From assembly GCF_025602895.1 (NCBI RefSeq), contig NW_026516206.1, positions 124,001 to 188,000 of the forward strand: 64,000 bases of DNA, in the 5' to 3' direction. The stretch is from Polychytrium aggregatum (Eukaryota; Chytridiomycota; Chytridiomycetes; Polychytriales). Below the pieces are notes generated by a model. That model saw only the letters and a program-made list of their open reading frames with translations. It was not told the origin of the DNA and made no database searches. Below, piece by piece: positions 45,401 to 56,653 of this stretch; within the stretch, counting starts at the first letter, position 1; the number at the start of each line of letters is the position of its first letter. The position numbers were made by a program, and so were the translations under genes.

Positions 45401-45921
45401 TGGGCAGCGCCGACCATGAGTATGACCGCAGCATATTCCCACGCCCACCGGCCTCTGTGCCAGTCGGCCGCCATATCCCAACCGCACCCACCAGCAAGAT
45501 TCCAAGCAAAAAGACCAACCGGGGAAGCCAGCGGACCCGCCCGTCGTAAGTGCATGATCGCTTCATGCACAAGTGAGTGCCGTGTGCTCGCAACAGGTGC
45601 TTGTCCAGCCGAATGGAGCCGAGTGGAGCCGAGTGGAGCCGAGTGGAGCCGAGTGGAGCCGAGTGGAGCCGAGTGGAGACGGCGGTGCGGCCGATTCGGT
45701 GCTAACACCATCGCCGTTGGTCATGCAGATCACGGAGTACACATGCGGCTGCGTCCAGATCGACATCTAGCATGCAGGTCCACCCCAAGTCGCTCGAGTC
45801 TGTCGACGATCGGCTGCTGGCACAGGTGACAGCCAATCGCGAGCGGCTGCAGCAGGACATTGATGCTCTCGAGGCAGAGATCCAGAGGATGCAGCAAGAT
45901 GCACAGCAGCAGCTCAGATAG
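42412..45921 (+). CDS. Kinesin motor protein, KIF12-like
   Basis: Nine exons: 42412-42653, 42800-42896, 43093-43217, 43358-43392, 43496-43837, 44075-44230, 44376-44459, 44555-45545 and 45729-45921; about 754 residues. The N terminus has a Gln-Pro run (QPQPQPQPQP). The motor has LRVVVRLRPFNEIEY, P-loop FAFGQTGSGKTFT, switch I NERSSRSHSI, switch II DLAGSEKV, and HIPYRDSKLTKLLSDSLGG with FQETLKTLRYANRAKRIRNK. A neck, a coiled coil and a Ser/Arg tail follow, ending in a second coiled coil (LQQDIDALEAEIQRMQQDAQ). It is a plus-end type N-kinesin, closest to KIF12 by remembered motifs. The exon 2/3 junction is uncertain (phase favours 42896|43093). Exon 6 uses an ACAAG acceptor. Introns 5 and 8 carry minisatellites. 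Exon 8 could also end at the TAA at 45549. Confidence 0.88.
43894..43943. repeat. 13-base minisatellite in kinesin intron 5
   Basis: Four copies of attcttgaaaggg (the last incomplete), inside the intron 43838-44074. Confidence 0.9.
45611..45680. repeat. 10-base minisatellite in kinesin intron 8
   Basis: Seven copies of cgagtggagc, with one substitution each in the first and last unit, inside intron 45546-45728. Read through, it would create frames of repeating VEPSGAEWSR, which are artefacts. Confidence 0.95.
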
Positions 45922-46657
45922 CCGGGACTTGTCTGCGCCCACGGAGCCGATGCAGCCAGCTACGACTTCCCTTGGGATGGGGCACACTCTCGAATACATC
46001 CCATCGACGCCGATCCGCTGGTGGCGGTTGTTGCGAATGATGGACGTGCGGGTATCATCCAGGCTCAGCACAAGCGGATGCCCGAGAAAAGTGCAGCCGG
46101 TGGATACATTCGGGATCCATGGTCGTGTGCCCAGCGCCCTCAACGAGATGCCCTGTTCCACGTCGGAGGCACCAGTATTCGCCTGCGGGTCTGATCGGTC
46201 GCCCCATACCAGCGCCGGCAGATCAGCTATCGGCACCGGTCCATACAGCGTCCGCTGGAGAATCCTGCTGCCGCCATTCATCCCCCCCAACTTGCCCCTG
46301 CTCCTGACAGAGCCCGCGGCACGCTGCCGATGCCGTCCGCTGGCGACATCCGGCCATGCCGGCGGTGACATGCGATTGCGTCGCGCCCTTTGCCAGCAAT
46401 CGCTCTCGCACATGCATTTGTCAGAGCGATTTCCAACCCCATGTGGATCCGCTGGCGCGACCGCGGCTGAAAAAAACCACGCGGCTTTGTCCTTGGCCGC
46501 GGCAACCGTCGACTCGACTTGCGTCCCAGCCGCCCAAGATCGGAAGCCCCAGCCTCCATCCTCTGCAGTCCTTGGCCCGCAATCTACACGCTCCCAGTCG
46601 ACAATCCACAACCTCCAACCTGCAATCTGCCTTCGTGCCCCCTGTCTCGCCGACGCC
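45922..46657. other. Gap between kinesin and RIB3-fusion gene
   Basis: 736 bases. Frames on both strands stay open, and the plus frame is continuous into the next gene, but no family signal is seen upstream of 46658. Short ccac(aa)tc/caatc motifs lie just before the start. Confidence 0.45.
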
Positions 46658-49195
46658 ATGAACCGATCCTATCCCATCCGCTTCAAGAACGTGGCCTATC
46701 TTGCCGGCCCTGCTCTGGATCTGCTCGAGAACCAAACAATCGTGCTCCAAGACGGCCGTCTCCGCTGCTCCGATCTGCCTGTCGGCCACCACGATCCCGA
46801 CTCGGTTCTCGACGTCGACGGGTCGGGATATGTGTTGCTACCGGGGCTCATCAATGCTGCGATTGAGACCTCCCTCAAGTTTGCCGGACTGAGCTCCGTT
46901 GACCCCGACGAAGTGGTTTGTACCAGCAGTCCCTCCGTAGACTTGTTTCCGCCTCATCGGCCTGTTTCCGCCATGACCGAACATGCTATCTTCGTCGCAA
47001 GCGCCGCGATCTTTGGCCCGAAGGCCTAATCGCATTCCCCTTGGCTCCGGCGCCCGTATCGGTGTATCTCCTTAGCTCGACATCTTGGCCGACTCGCTCT
47101 CCAACTCGGCTCGCAACGGCACAACGACGGCCGTCGTTCTGAACGAGGGCTTTGATTTGCAGAGCCTGTCTCTTGAGTCGGCCGCACATTACTCTGCCCT
47201 GAGGATCCTGAGCTCGCCCGACGATCTCGCTCGCCTGCACACCGGATCTGCTGGTATGTCAACCAAACCGAGGATGCCTGCGCTCTCTTCCCACCGCTGT
47301 CGATATTGCGCTTTGCGACTGGGTCTTGGCGGCGATCGTGGCTTTGGCCCGTATCTCGACTGCTTTATCCTGGACTCGCCTTTGGCCAGCAAAAGCCTGT
47401 CTGGGTCTGCCGTTTCTCTCGGCCGAGATTTAATGCTTGACTGCGTGCTCGCGCTCGGCCGTTCCCCGCTGTTTCGTCGTCTGCCGCTGTTTTGCTCCGA
47501 ATTCCGGCCACAGCCCAAGCCCCCATCTCACCGCCCCATCTGGTCGCTTTGGCTCTGATAGAGTCTTTGGGCTCAGGCAACGTATTTGAGCACTCCACCA
47601 ATCTCTGGACGCTCTTGAAGACAAAGGCGCAGGCACTGGCTGCGGTGTGAGTGGCCTGCAGCAGCATCGCACCGAGACCGAGTCGTCCGCGAGCTTTCGA
47701 TCGCGCCGCTTGTTCGGCCATCAGCGTCGGGTGCTCTCAGCGGGATTCGGGCGCTGCTGAATCGATCAGAGGGCTGCCACTAAAACCGACCGACTGTTTG
47801 CAGCGGCTCCCCCTCGGAAGATTCTCTCAAGGATCTCTTGCGCTCGGTCACGTCTGTTCCTGCGGAAGCCCTTGATCTGAACGCCGGTTCTATCGCGGAC
47901 GGCAAGGTCGCAGACGTGGTCCTCGTCAAGCTCAAGCCGTACTGGAAGCTTTCCACCAAGGAGCTTTTGCATGCACTCCTCCTTTCGGGGAACGATCCAG
48001 CGGTCATCCATGCAGTCTTCAAGTCCGGAAACCTGATCCACTCGTCCGGCTCGTTTGGCCAGCTGTTCCAGTCTCTCCTCCTCTCCAAGTACTATTCGTC
48101 AGCCAATATCCCCATTGCCGCAGACTCCGATGCCGGGCGGCACTTTGACTCTGTCGAGGATGCAATCGAGGAGTTCCGTAAGTAGTCGTCTCGCCAATGC
48201 GTGGCGCAGATGTGCCATGGAAACATGCTGGTGCATCGTCGAGTGCCACTTCGCCACTGATATGGCCATACGCGACCAACAGGCAAGGGAAATTTTGTCA
48301 TTGCCGTTGACAACGAGGATCGTGAGAACGAGGGCGACTTGATCATAGCTGCTCAAGATGCCACCATGGAGAAGATGGCCTTTTTGATCCGCTATTCGAG
48401 GTAAGCCGACCGGGGGTGCCTCCGAGCCTCCCATGGATATCGGGGCTGCTTGCTGTCGCAGATAGGAGGTTCAGGGCTCCGGTGATTGACAAGCCATCCG
48501 ATCCAGCGGCCTTATCTGCGCCCCAGCTCCAGACGAAGTCCTGAGCAAGCTTGAGCTGCCGCTCATGGTCAAAGATAATCGTGACGCATACAGAACGGCC
48601 TATACCATCACCTGTGATGCGACAAAGCGTACGTTGAGTGACTGCTACGATTCGCTGCCACTGCTACGATCATGGCACGGATCGTGGCACTGGATCCGGT
48701 CGCGGGCCACCGGCAAAGCAAGCTCCAGATTGATCCTTGCGGGGTCGATATAGCGCGTTTATGCGTAGACTTGCGAATCTTGATGGCCTGTGTGCGCAGT
48801 GCTCGGCCGCCGTCATCTTTGTACTCATGCGATTCGCTCTTCGTCCAGGCACCACCACCGGCATAAGCGCATCCGACCGCGCTCTCACCCTGCGCACTCT
48901 TGCATCGGCTTCGTCGGTGGCCAGCGATCTCACCCGGCCCGGACACATTCTGCCCCTCCGCGCTGTCCCCGGCGGCGTGCTGAAGCGTATAGGCCATACC
49001 GAGGCCGCCGTGGATTTGTGCAAGCTCGCCGGCAAGGCCCCTGTCGCCGCCATCTGCGAGGTTGTCTTGGACGACGGCCGCATGGCCCGTCGGGACCATC
49101 TCCGGGTCTTTGCAAAGAAGTTTGGCCTGAAGCTCATCACCATCCAGAGCCTCATTGACTATCGGCTCAAGCACGGCCTCGGCGAGGAATGGTAG
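46658..49195 (+). CDS. RIB3: Amidohydrolase-like region fused to DHBP synthase (RIB3)
   Basis: Seven exons: 46658-46915, 47076-47253, 47514-47646, 47804-48177, 48283-48400, 48507-48628 and 48849-49195. They join in phase to 509 residues. The C-terminal 207 residues are 3,4-dihydroxy-2-butanone 4-phosphate synthase, which makes the four-carbon unit of riboflavin from ribulose 5-phosphate. Its motifs are [62 protein letters not shown] and [10 protein letters not shown]. The first 300 residues resemble an amidohydrolase frame: [27 protein letters not shown], and [20 protein letters not shown] with AVFKSGNLI. However, the metal-binding HxH after PGLI is absent and most of the barrel is missing. 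Exon 4 contains the end of that region and the start of RIB3, so the fusion is within one exon. Confidence 0.88.
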
Positions 49196-49787
49196 ACTTG
49201 TGCGGTACTCGCTGCGCGCCGGTCAGATGGATGTACAGGATCGCGCGCACATCAAGAAACTCACCGACGTCGGGCGGTCCGCATTCGTGTCCGCATCCGT
49301 GTCCGCATTCGTGTCTGCTTATATCAAAGCATTGGGTCTGGGCTCTGGAGCGGGCACTGTGCTCGAGCTCAAGCGCAACCCAGATGCCGGCGATAGCCTT
49401 TGCTCCACCTATCCCTCGCCCACCCCACTCCTTTCGTCAAATTTATCATCTTCCGTCTGCTCACGATCTCCCATCGCACCATGTCCTCTTTCACCCTCCT
49501 TCCCTATTACTTCATCACGAGATTCCATTCCACTCGGCCCCTGGGTCAAAGCGCCCTGCTACTCGTTTTCCTCCGCCTTCATCAGGCACAGAATGTGTTC
49601 GCTTGATAGAGATAGCATACCGACAGAACATAATCGCCATTTGCAACACTCAGGATATCGCACGCTGCGCGGATGGGTCGTTGTTTTTTTTGATCGATCC
49701 AGTGCGTGAGGTTGTCTATTATTCGTAGTTGGGGGGAGGGGATGCTGGACCGAATGCCAGGAACGGATGACGTTCGCCATCTCGCAC
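49196..49787. other. Convergent gap RIB3 fusion / C2CD5
   Basis: 592 bases, CT-rich between 49390 and 49560, with T-runs at 49682-49690. No gene or strong poly(A) signal recognised. Confidence 0.5.
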
Positions 49788-52700
49788 TCACTGCCGCAAA
49801 ATCGAGGCAATCCTGTTCTTGGCCAGACTCAGCTTGGTCAAGCCTTCGTTCAGAGCGTGATCGTGGCGGTGGTTCGGCAAGATGCGGCTTGTGAAGGGCA
49901 TCTGCGGGGCTTGCGTGCAGCCTTGGAGATTGTGGCTCTCAACGACATCGCCGCTGATCGAGATGAGAGCATATCCCTGATTTTTGATGCTTTCGGAGAA
50001 GAGGCACTGGTCGATCGTGAAGGCGACAAGGGCGTTCCCACCAAGGGCGGCTGTGTGGGCTCTTGCTATAGAGTACAGCTCTGCCAGGAAAATGTGGGTG
50101 AAACCGCCCATGCCGCTGCTGCCGACCCCGGACTCGTAGATCATGGTGGCCTCTTTGATAAAGTGCATGGAGATGCGGCCGAGGAAGCGCTCGACCTTGG
50201 CGTTCGGGAGCGATGGAAGCGGCGTGATCTCGATGAACAGCGACGGGTCGATGGCGCTGGTCGGAAGGGGAATCGCAGGCGCGGTTGTGCTCGAGTCTGA
50301 GCGCACGTTTGGGAGTGATGGGCGATTGTTCAGGCCCACAAGGTTGCTCTCGGCCTCGATCGAGCCATGGATCTCAGAGTCCACCTCCTCGATGTCAAAG
50401 ACCATTGCCTCGTCCACCGAATCCGTGGATGAGCGGCGGGATGCGAACGATGTCTTTGTGTTTTCGCGCGCTGGTGCGGGCATCGGGCGGATTCCCTCGT
50501 CCACATCAAAGCCTTCGGAGGACGACATGTTGTCGTCGGTTTGGTCCGCACACGGCAGGTATCCCATCGCTATGGCGTTGAGGCATACTTGCACCTCGTT
50601 CTCCTTTGGAAGCTGCACGTCGTAGGTGATTCCCGAGACTACGCAGGTAGAAAAGTACGACAGCTGCAGCTGCAGCTCCTTGTACATGTTCTTGAAGATG
50701 TTGGCAAATTGCCGATTCGGGTGATGTGACGACCGATCGATAAGGGACTGCTTGACCATGGTGATCATTTGGGTGTGGCATGCGGACTGGCCTGGGCCGC
50801 CATTGCTCTCGCACCCGACCAACGACCGCACATTGTTGAGCGAGAACGTCTCCGGAAACTGCGCATCCAGGAGTAGTACCAGGTCCTCGTCGTGTTCGTC
50901 GTCAATCTGGATGACCGTCGAGGTTCGCTGACGCGCCGTGGCCTCCTCTGGGTTGTCCTCGTCCGACTCCAGGGAGCTATCCGAGTCTGAGTCGCTATGG
51001 TTGGTGCTCTGGGCGCGTCGGAGTCCTGTTGGGCCGGCGGCAGGGGTGCCCGGCTGCATCTCGCTCTTGGGTTTCTGAGCTTCGGCCAGATACTCAGGGA
51101 GGGTGCTGGTGCTTGCAGCGCGTTCATGGGCGGGCTCGGCGGACTCGGCGTTCAGCACCGCCTCAATCTGCTTGCGGTTATACTCGCTCTTGAGCATGAT
51201 TTGACGCTGTATCTCCAGCAGTCGTTCGTCTTCAGCGTCGACGACGTCGAGGTTGCGGAACACCTTCATCACAGGGGGACTTGGGAGCGCCTTGACAAAG
51301 ACCGCTGTTCCCCTGGCCGTGGCCGTCATGAGCGATTCTCCAACGGTGAACTCGATCTTGAGGCCAAAGATGGCATTCAGCCCGTAGATCCTCAACTTGT
51401 ACATCAGCTGCCGATGGATGTCATACTGGGCAAACGGAAGCGACTCGCTGATGATGCTCGCCCGGGAGTCGCCCACTCGGCTTTTTTTCTGCCGCAGGAC
51501 TGGCCGCAGGAAGCCCAAGTAGCAGTCAGAGTATGCCGCACAGGAAACAAGCGGTGCCGCTGCCGACGACTGCGGCACGTGCATGCCGACCAGACTACCA
51601 ACTACTGCCTTACTCACCGTGCGCTTCGATCAACATCCCCTTTCCGATAGTCTCGAGTTCCATCAGCGGCTCGACTGTCGTCAAGAGGACTTCTGGAACA
51701 AACCTCTTCTTGCAACTCGCGCACTTTGTGAACGCCATGGGGAAGGGCGAGTCTTGGCATCGATACGATATGTGTGCGCTCTGGCATTCTGGACGTGATA
51801 TGAAAAGGCGGGTCGTCAGTTGAGTCTATCACTGCATCGGGTTTCTGGCAACGCGATACATGCTTGTATGTCCGGTATCTCCGCGAGGTCGATCCAGTTC
51901 GTCGTTCAGACAACATGACTCGATCAATCCCCGACGATTTAGCACAATCACGAAGCTCGAGGGGAGGAGGCTCTCGAGATCGATCCAGATCCTGTCGGAT
52001 CGCAGCTGTGGACATACTTGGAGATCGATGTCTGTGCTTCTTTCGGAGAAACAGCTCAACCTGGGCAGCCTCTTTAAAGGAGCTTCCCAAGAGCGAGACT
52101 TTTGGAGTTTCGGTGATGCTGGGGCTTGAGTACAAGTCGGACGACCCGGTGTTCTTGCCGCCTTTGATGTAGATGCTGCTCTCCAGCACCGCTCGGTCGG
52201 CAATAATCGACGGCCGCTCTATCTGCGACACGGAGTGGCTGAATCGGTCGTTGAGCATGGCTGTGTCAAGGACGATGGCCGTTCCGCTGCAGTGCAGGAC
52301 GGCAACCTCATCGGTGATGCTCACATGTTCGGAGTATCCAACAACAAAGGCGCAGCCCAAGGTCCGGGCGTGGCTCTTGATTTCTTCCCGAAGCTCGGTC
52401 CACCACGACTCGCGCACTTCCTTTTCGTTGTTTTCGATGATCTTCACCGAGGTGGCGCTGACTAGGCCACCCATACCCAAGATGCATCCGGGCGGGAACT
52501 CGTGTAGGGTGAGAATCTGTGGGTCGCGGTAGACCTGCGGAAGCTGGGGCACCACGGGGGTCGGATTGGCTGTCATGTCTCGATCCGAGGGCAAAGTCGG
52601 GAGGGCTTCGTCTCGGGCCTTGGCCAAATCAAGTGGATGCATTCGCCCCCCGGCGGTATAGACGGCGCTGCCGCTATTCTGTACAAGATCCAAGGACTTT

Positions 52701-54392
52701 GTTGGATCGGATGCAGCCGATCGCACAGAGGCCAGCGACGAGCGCCGCTCGACCAGGAATCGCTCTGGCGTAACCAGTCGCACAGCGGTGCCTATTGCCC
52801 GTGCCGTGATGGTTTTCTCCTTGGTTTCCAAATCAAAGTACTGCTTGAAGCCAAGGACAGTGTTGCCGTTCATTTCAAGGACTTTTTTGCCGAGCTGGCG
52901 TCGCAACTGACCGCTGAGTTGGAACAGGAGGCGCGCTCGGGCTTCGTTCGACGTTCGGGGCGTCCGGAAGCTGTCGTTCCAGTCCTGTTCGAGTGGTTGG
53001 CCATGGCCGAAAACGAGACCGCCGGCAAGCCGACGCATGAGCACAAATCATCCAGATGCTCGGTATGCCACTGAACCTGGTCGCCCGACTCGGGGGCGGG
53101 CTTTGATCATGCGCGCATGCAAAACCCGTCCTGATGACCGAATCCCCAGGGTCTCGACTCAAGCGCAGGGAGGCATTGGCCGGGTGCATGGACTGGGAAA
53201 TCGCACGAGGGGCAGTGTCTCAAAGATGCAGAGCCTCACGACAGCCGAGACTCACATATTCAGGGTCGTTTTGGGTGATGACTGCGCTGACCAGGCCACA
53301 GACCGAGACAAGCTGGTACGGCGACGGAATCGACGGAATCGAGAAGAATTGCACGCCTGCCGAGCTGTCTTTGAAGGGATTGATGTCTCCAAAGAACTGC
53401 AGCTTGATTTGCGCATTCAGTTCGCCACGGACGCCTCTGAGAGTATCGAATCTGAATCGCATGTTGGCCATGCACCAGGGAGTGAGCTCGAGCTTGTCGG
53501 ATGAAAGAAGGGACACAGAGCGCTACAAAGACAACACTTGACAGACCGCCCTGCGTTCGCGCGCAACGCAACATGCCACTGCGCGGCTGAAAGGCGGAGA
53601 CGAGCGACACCTTACATCGGAAACCAGCCCGAAATGCAGGAGTTGGAGTCCCAGCTCAGCAGTGGATTCAGGTCGATAAACACGGTTCCAATGGCGTCGT
53701 TGTAAGTGATTTGATCGTAATCCATCACCTTGATTTCGAGCGGCTCGTTCTGAAGATCGGCATCGTCGCTGATTTCCTGGTGTCGATTCAAAACGCAGTC
53801 GATTGGCAATCGAGTAACTACAGGCCGATCGGGCCAGTGTCGTTGAGATTCATAGGCACACCTGAGGCCAGCAGCAGCCCCAGGAGCCAGCAGCCAAGCC
53901 AGCAGACAGAAGAACCCAGGATATGAAGGAATGGGGCAAGCCACCATCGTTCCTCCTCCTACTACCTACAAATCGAAAATCCTTCTCCCACACCGGGTTG
54001 AGGGTTCGTCGGCAGATGCTGGTCTTCTGGACCTCAAGATCTGAAAACTTGATCTCCACGAATGCATCTTGGGATCGACGTGCACAAGCAAGTCGAGTTA
54101 CAGAGCTACGGTGAGCCGACGAATCATGAACACAACCAGAGCGCTCGTGTGGATGCTGGGAGTGTTGGTGATGCTGGTGCCGTTGCTACTGGTGCCGCTG
54201 GCTTCTTTCGATGGGATACCTGTCAGCTCGGTCGCCCGGTCCATGACTGGGAGATTGCGTGCCGAGACGATTCGGACTTTTAAGATGCACGGCTGGGAAG
54301 GGAAGCGGGGTCGACGTCAGCACCGAGACCACCACGAGCATCAGCCGGGTCTGGGGATAAGAGGGAGGTGGAGAGATGCAGGCGCTCACCAT
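49788..54392 (-). CDS. C2CD5: C2 domain-containing protein 5 (C2CD5/CDP138)
   Basis: Eight exons: 54390-54392, 54220-54292, 53970-54067, 53616-53776, 53256-53451, 52018-52984, 51618-51788 and 49788-51499. They join in phase to 1126 residues. In animals it is a calcium- and phospholipid-binding protein in insulin-stimulated vesicle fusion. The N-terminal C2 domain reads CILKVRIVSARNLPVMDRAT … DLQNEPLEIKVMDYD … ISGWFPIFDTLRGVRGEL. Next come DWNDSFRTPRTSNEARARLL, LGKKVLEMNGNTVLGFKQYF and WWTELREEIKSHARTLGCAF with VVGYSEH. A four-Cys element (CQDSPFP … CASCKKRF) leads to FAQYDIHRQLMYKLRIYGLN with AIFGLKIEFTVGE. The C terminus is RAHTAALGGNALVAFTIDQC. Start codon ATG is followed at once by the donor GTGAGC, so the first coding exon is three bases. 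Exon 3 has a CCCAAG acceptor. Confidence 0.92.
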
Positions 54393-54993
54393 GGCTGCGT
54401 TTGAACAGAGCAGTCCAATGGAGTAGTTGGATCGAATGCCCAAGCGCCAGGATGGCCGAGGCAGATCGAGGAAGAGCCAAGGGCAGCGCCGGAAGAAGCC
54501 CAGAGCAGCAAAGGCCCGGATCCGGATGGGCGCGGCGTGGCTGGGTTGGCCCGCGACTTGCCGACATGGCCGATGGACTGTCCCTGGCCGGCAGCATCGA
54601 CGCTGCCGACATTGTGCTCGTCCAGCAACACCAGTGCTGCCAGGGCCATGCATGGTCGGTTGCGCTGTATCCCCGGCGATAGGGTCACCGACTCGGCTCG
54701 CTGGTGGCCGTCGTGCTGCTCGGGCAGTGATTCACGATGACCCGCCATCCAAAGCTCGCGTCCTGCTCGTTCGTTGTCCTGCTCGTTCGTTGTCCTGCTT
54801 GCTCGCTGTCTTGCCTGTCGTCCTGTTCATTCTTCGCTGACGTCGTCGCTCCTGGAGCACCTCGCTTGGCTTGTCTGTAAGTTCTGGTGAGCATTCTTCA
54901 CAACCATTGTCCGCGGCGCTGACTTGGTCGGCTGGTCCTGCCGCCGCTTCATTCACACATCCGTGCCATCCGTCCTGTTCAAAGGAAACGACC
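54393..54993. promoter_or_regulatory. Divergent promoter C2CD5 / carrier
   Basis: 601 bases. A 17-base repeat (gtcctgctcgttcgttg) with about 2.5 copies lies at 54761-54803. No TATA box recognised. Confidence 0.45.
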
Positions 54994-56087
54994 ATGTCCG
55001 GCACAACCAACCCCCCGCAGAATGCCTCTTCTGCTCCTCACCACGAGAAGCAAAGCGTCATAGCCTCTTTCATCCAGGTCCTTGCCGGCGGGACGCTGGC
55101 GGGTTTCCTGACCGAGCTCGTTCTGTATCCGGTCGAAGGCCCTCTTGTCGACCAAAAGCCCATCCAGGTCCAGCCGACAGGCTCGGCGGCCTCTGCTTCG
55201 CCTGCCCAAAAGCCTACAATGCTCCGGAGCCCTATGGCAGCACTGCGGTACCATCTGGGCATTAGCCCGAGCATCTCGCTCTCGTCCATGTCGCTTTCGA
55301 TCCTCAAGACCTGCGCCGTTCGAGCACCGGGAACAGGCCTGCTCATGGCCTCATACGAGTTTGCAAGAGAGTCGTTCGAGCACCAGCTCCGGCGCACCGG
55401 CTGGGTTGGCTATGGATGGGCTGTGGCATTCTATGCCGGCCTTGGAGCCACCTTGGTTGAGGCCACGCTCCTTGCTCCCATGGTTTCGATCCGGGAAGCC
55501 CTCGACCTGGCAAAAGGTTCGTTGCTTCATTGCCTGTGGCTGCCTCGCACCGGATCGCATCGCATGCTCTCTCTTACCCCAGCGCTTCCTTCTGTGCTCG
55601 CGCAGAGTCTGGGTCGGCAAAGACAGGTGTCCAGGTCGCAGTGTCGGCTTGTGGCCCGCTCCCTCTTATGCGGCAGTTCTCGCACATCGTCGTCACCACA
55701 GCCCCGTTCGTCTCGATGTACTACGGATTCACCGACCGATATATTGCCATGCTCAAATCCAAGTACCGCTCTGATTTACCTCCCTCATTCTACAATGTCG
55801 TTGGCGGAACCCTGGGCGGCGTCACCGCTATCTTGATTGCCACGCCGCTCGAGTTTCTTCGGCAGAGACTCATAACCGAGTGGAACATGATGCGGCACAC
55901 CGCCGAGGTGGTTTCCAAGGAAGGCACTTCCAGTGCCAAAGCCATTATCCAAGAGCGCTGCCGCCAGGAAATGCGCTTCAAGATTTTGCACCAGACGCCC
56001 CGATTTGCGTTTCGCCGGGCCTTTTACGGCACCGTCAAGGGCGCCGTCTTCAAAATGGCCAAGAGAACTATCCGTCGTATTTTGTAG
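54994..56087 (+). CDS. Divergent mitochondrial carrier (SLC25-like)
   Basis: Exons 54994-55516 and 55627-56087 join in phase to 327 residues. Three repeats of paired hydrophobic segments are seen, as in inner-mitochondrial-membrane carriers. The signature Px[DE]xx[KR] is intact only in the third repeat (GGVTAILIATPLEFLRQRLI). The first reads YPVEGPL, with Leu in place of the basic residue. The second reads APMVSIREAL, with Val in place of the acidic residue. A polar insert (about residues 55-80) splits repeat 1. The third repeat has TAPFVSMYYGFTDRY. The C terminus is basic (KGAVFKMAKRTIRR). Substrate unknown; broken signatures suggest an atypical carrier, perhaps outer-membrane or non-transporting. 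The start follows a pyrimidine-rich leader. Confidence 0.7.
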
Positions 56088-56653
56088 CCGTCGACACTTC
56101 CAAGGCAGCGCGGGACATCATGCAGATTTCAGAATACAGCCTGTTGGAACCAAACGGGACAGTATGTCACTGAGGATCCTTCTCATTTTGTTGGTTTGGG
56201 GAGGGGGTCGCAGTATTGGATACATCCAGCCTCCTGTGGCAATGATTGACTGGTATGGTATGATCATGTTCTGAGAAGCATTGATAAGGCGATGCATAAG
56301 TATGGTGCACGCATTGTAAGAGCTGAACAGCTCTGTGGGCGATCGACGGGGTGTGTATTCAAGATCCAGAAAGTAACATCAGCTGCACCATCTGCACCGG
56401 CTGACGATCATAGCCAACGCACAGTGTCCCTTTCCAACACAGCATCGATCAAAACTAGGGCCCTGGCTATTCCGAATACGAATCAAAATGCTCTGTACTT
56501 TGATTGTATCCCTTCACCTCGCTGGCTCAAGCTGGTACTTTCCCACGCATCCATTTGCTTGGCTCGCGATGCGAGATGCTGCACTGCATCATGATGCCAT
56601 CTGCATCATGATACCATCCGCACAGGACGACCTGGAGGCGGACTGTGCCTTTG
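56088..56653. other. Convergent gap
   Basis: 566 bases. An imperfect repeat of gcatcatgatgccatct and tgcatcatgataccatcc lies at about 56586-56622. No gene seen. Confidence 0.5.

Noticed and set aside
45730-46659. 309-residue minus frame over the kinesin end and the next promoter
   Set aside because: It overlaps the last kinesin exon, which is fixed by phase and coiled-coil pattern; no family recognised.
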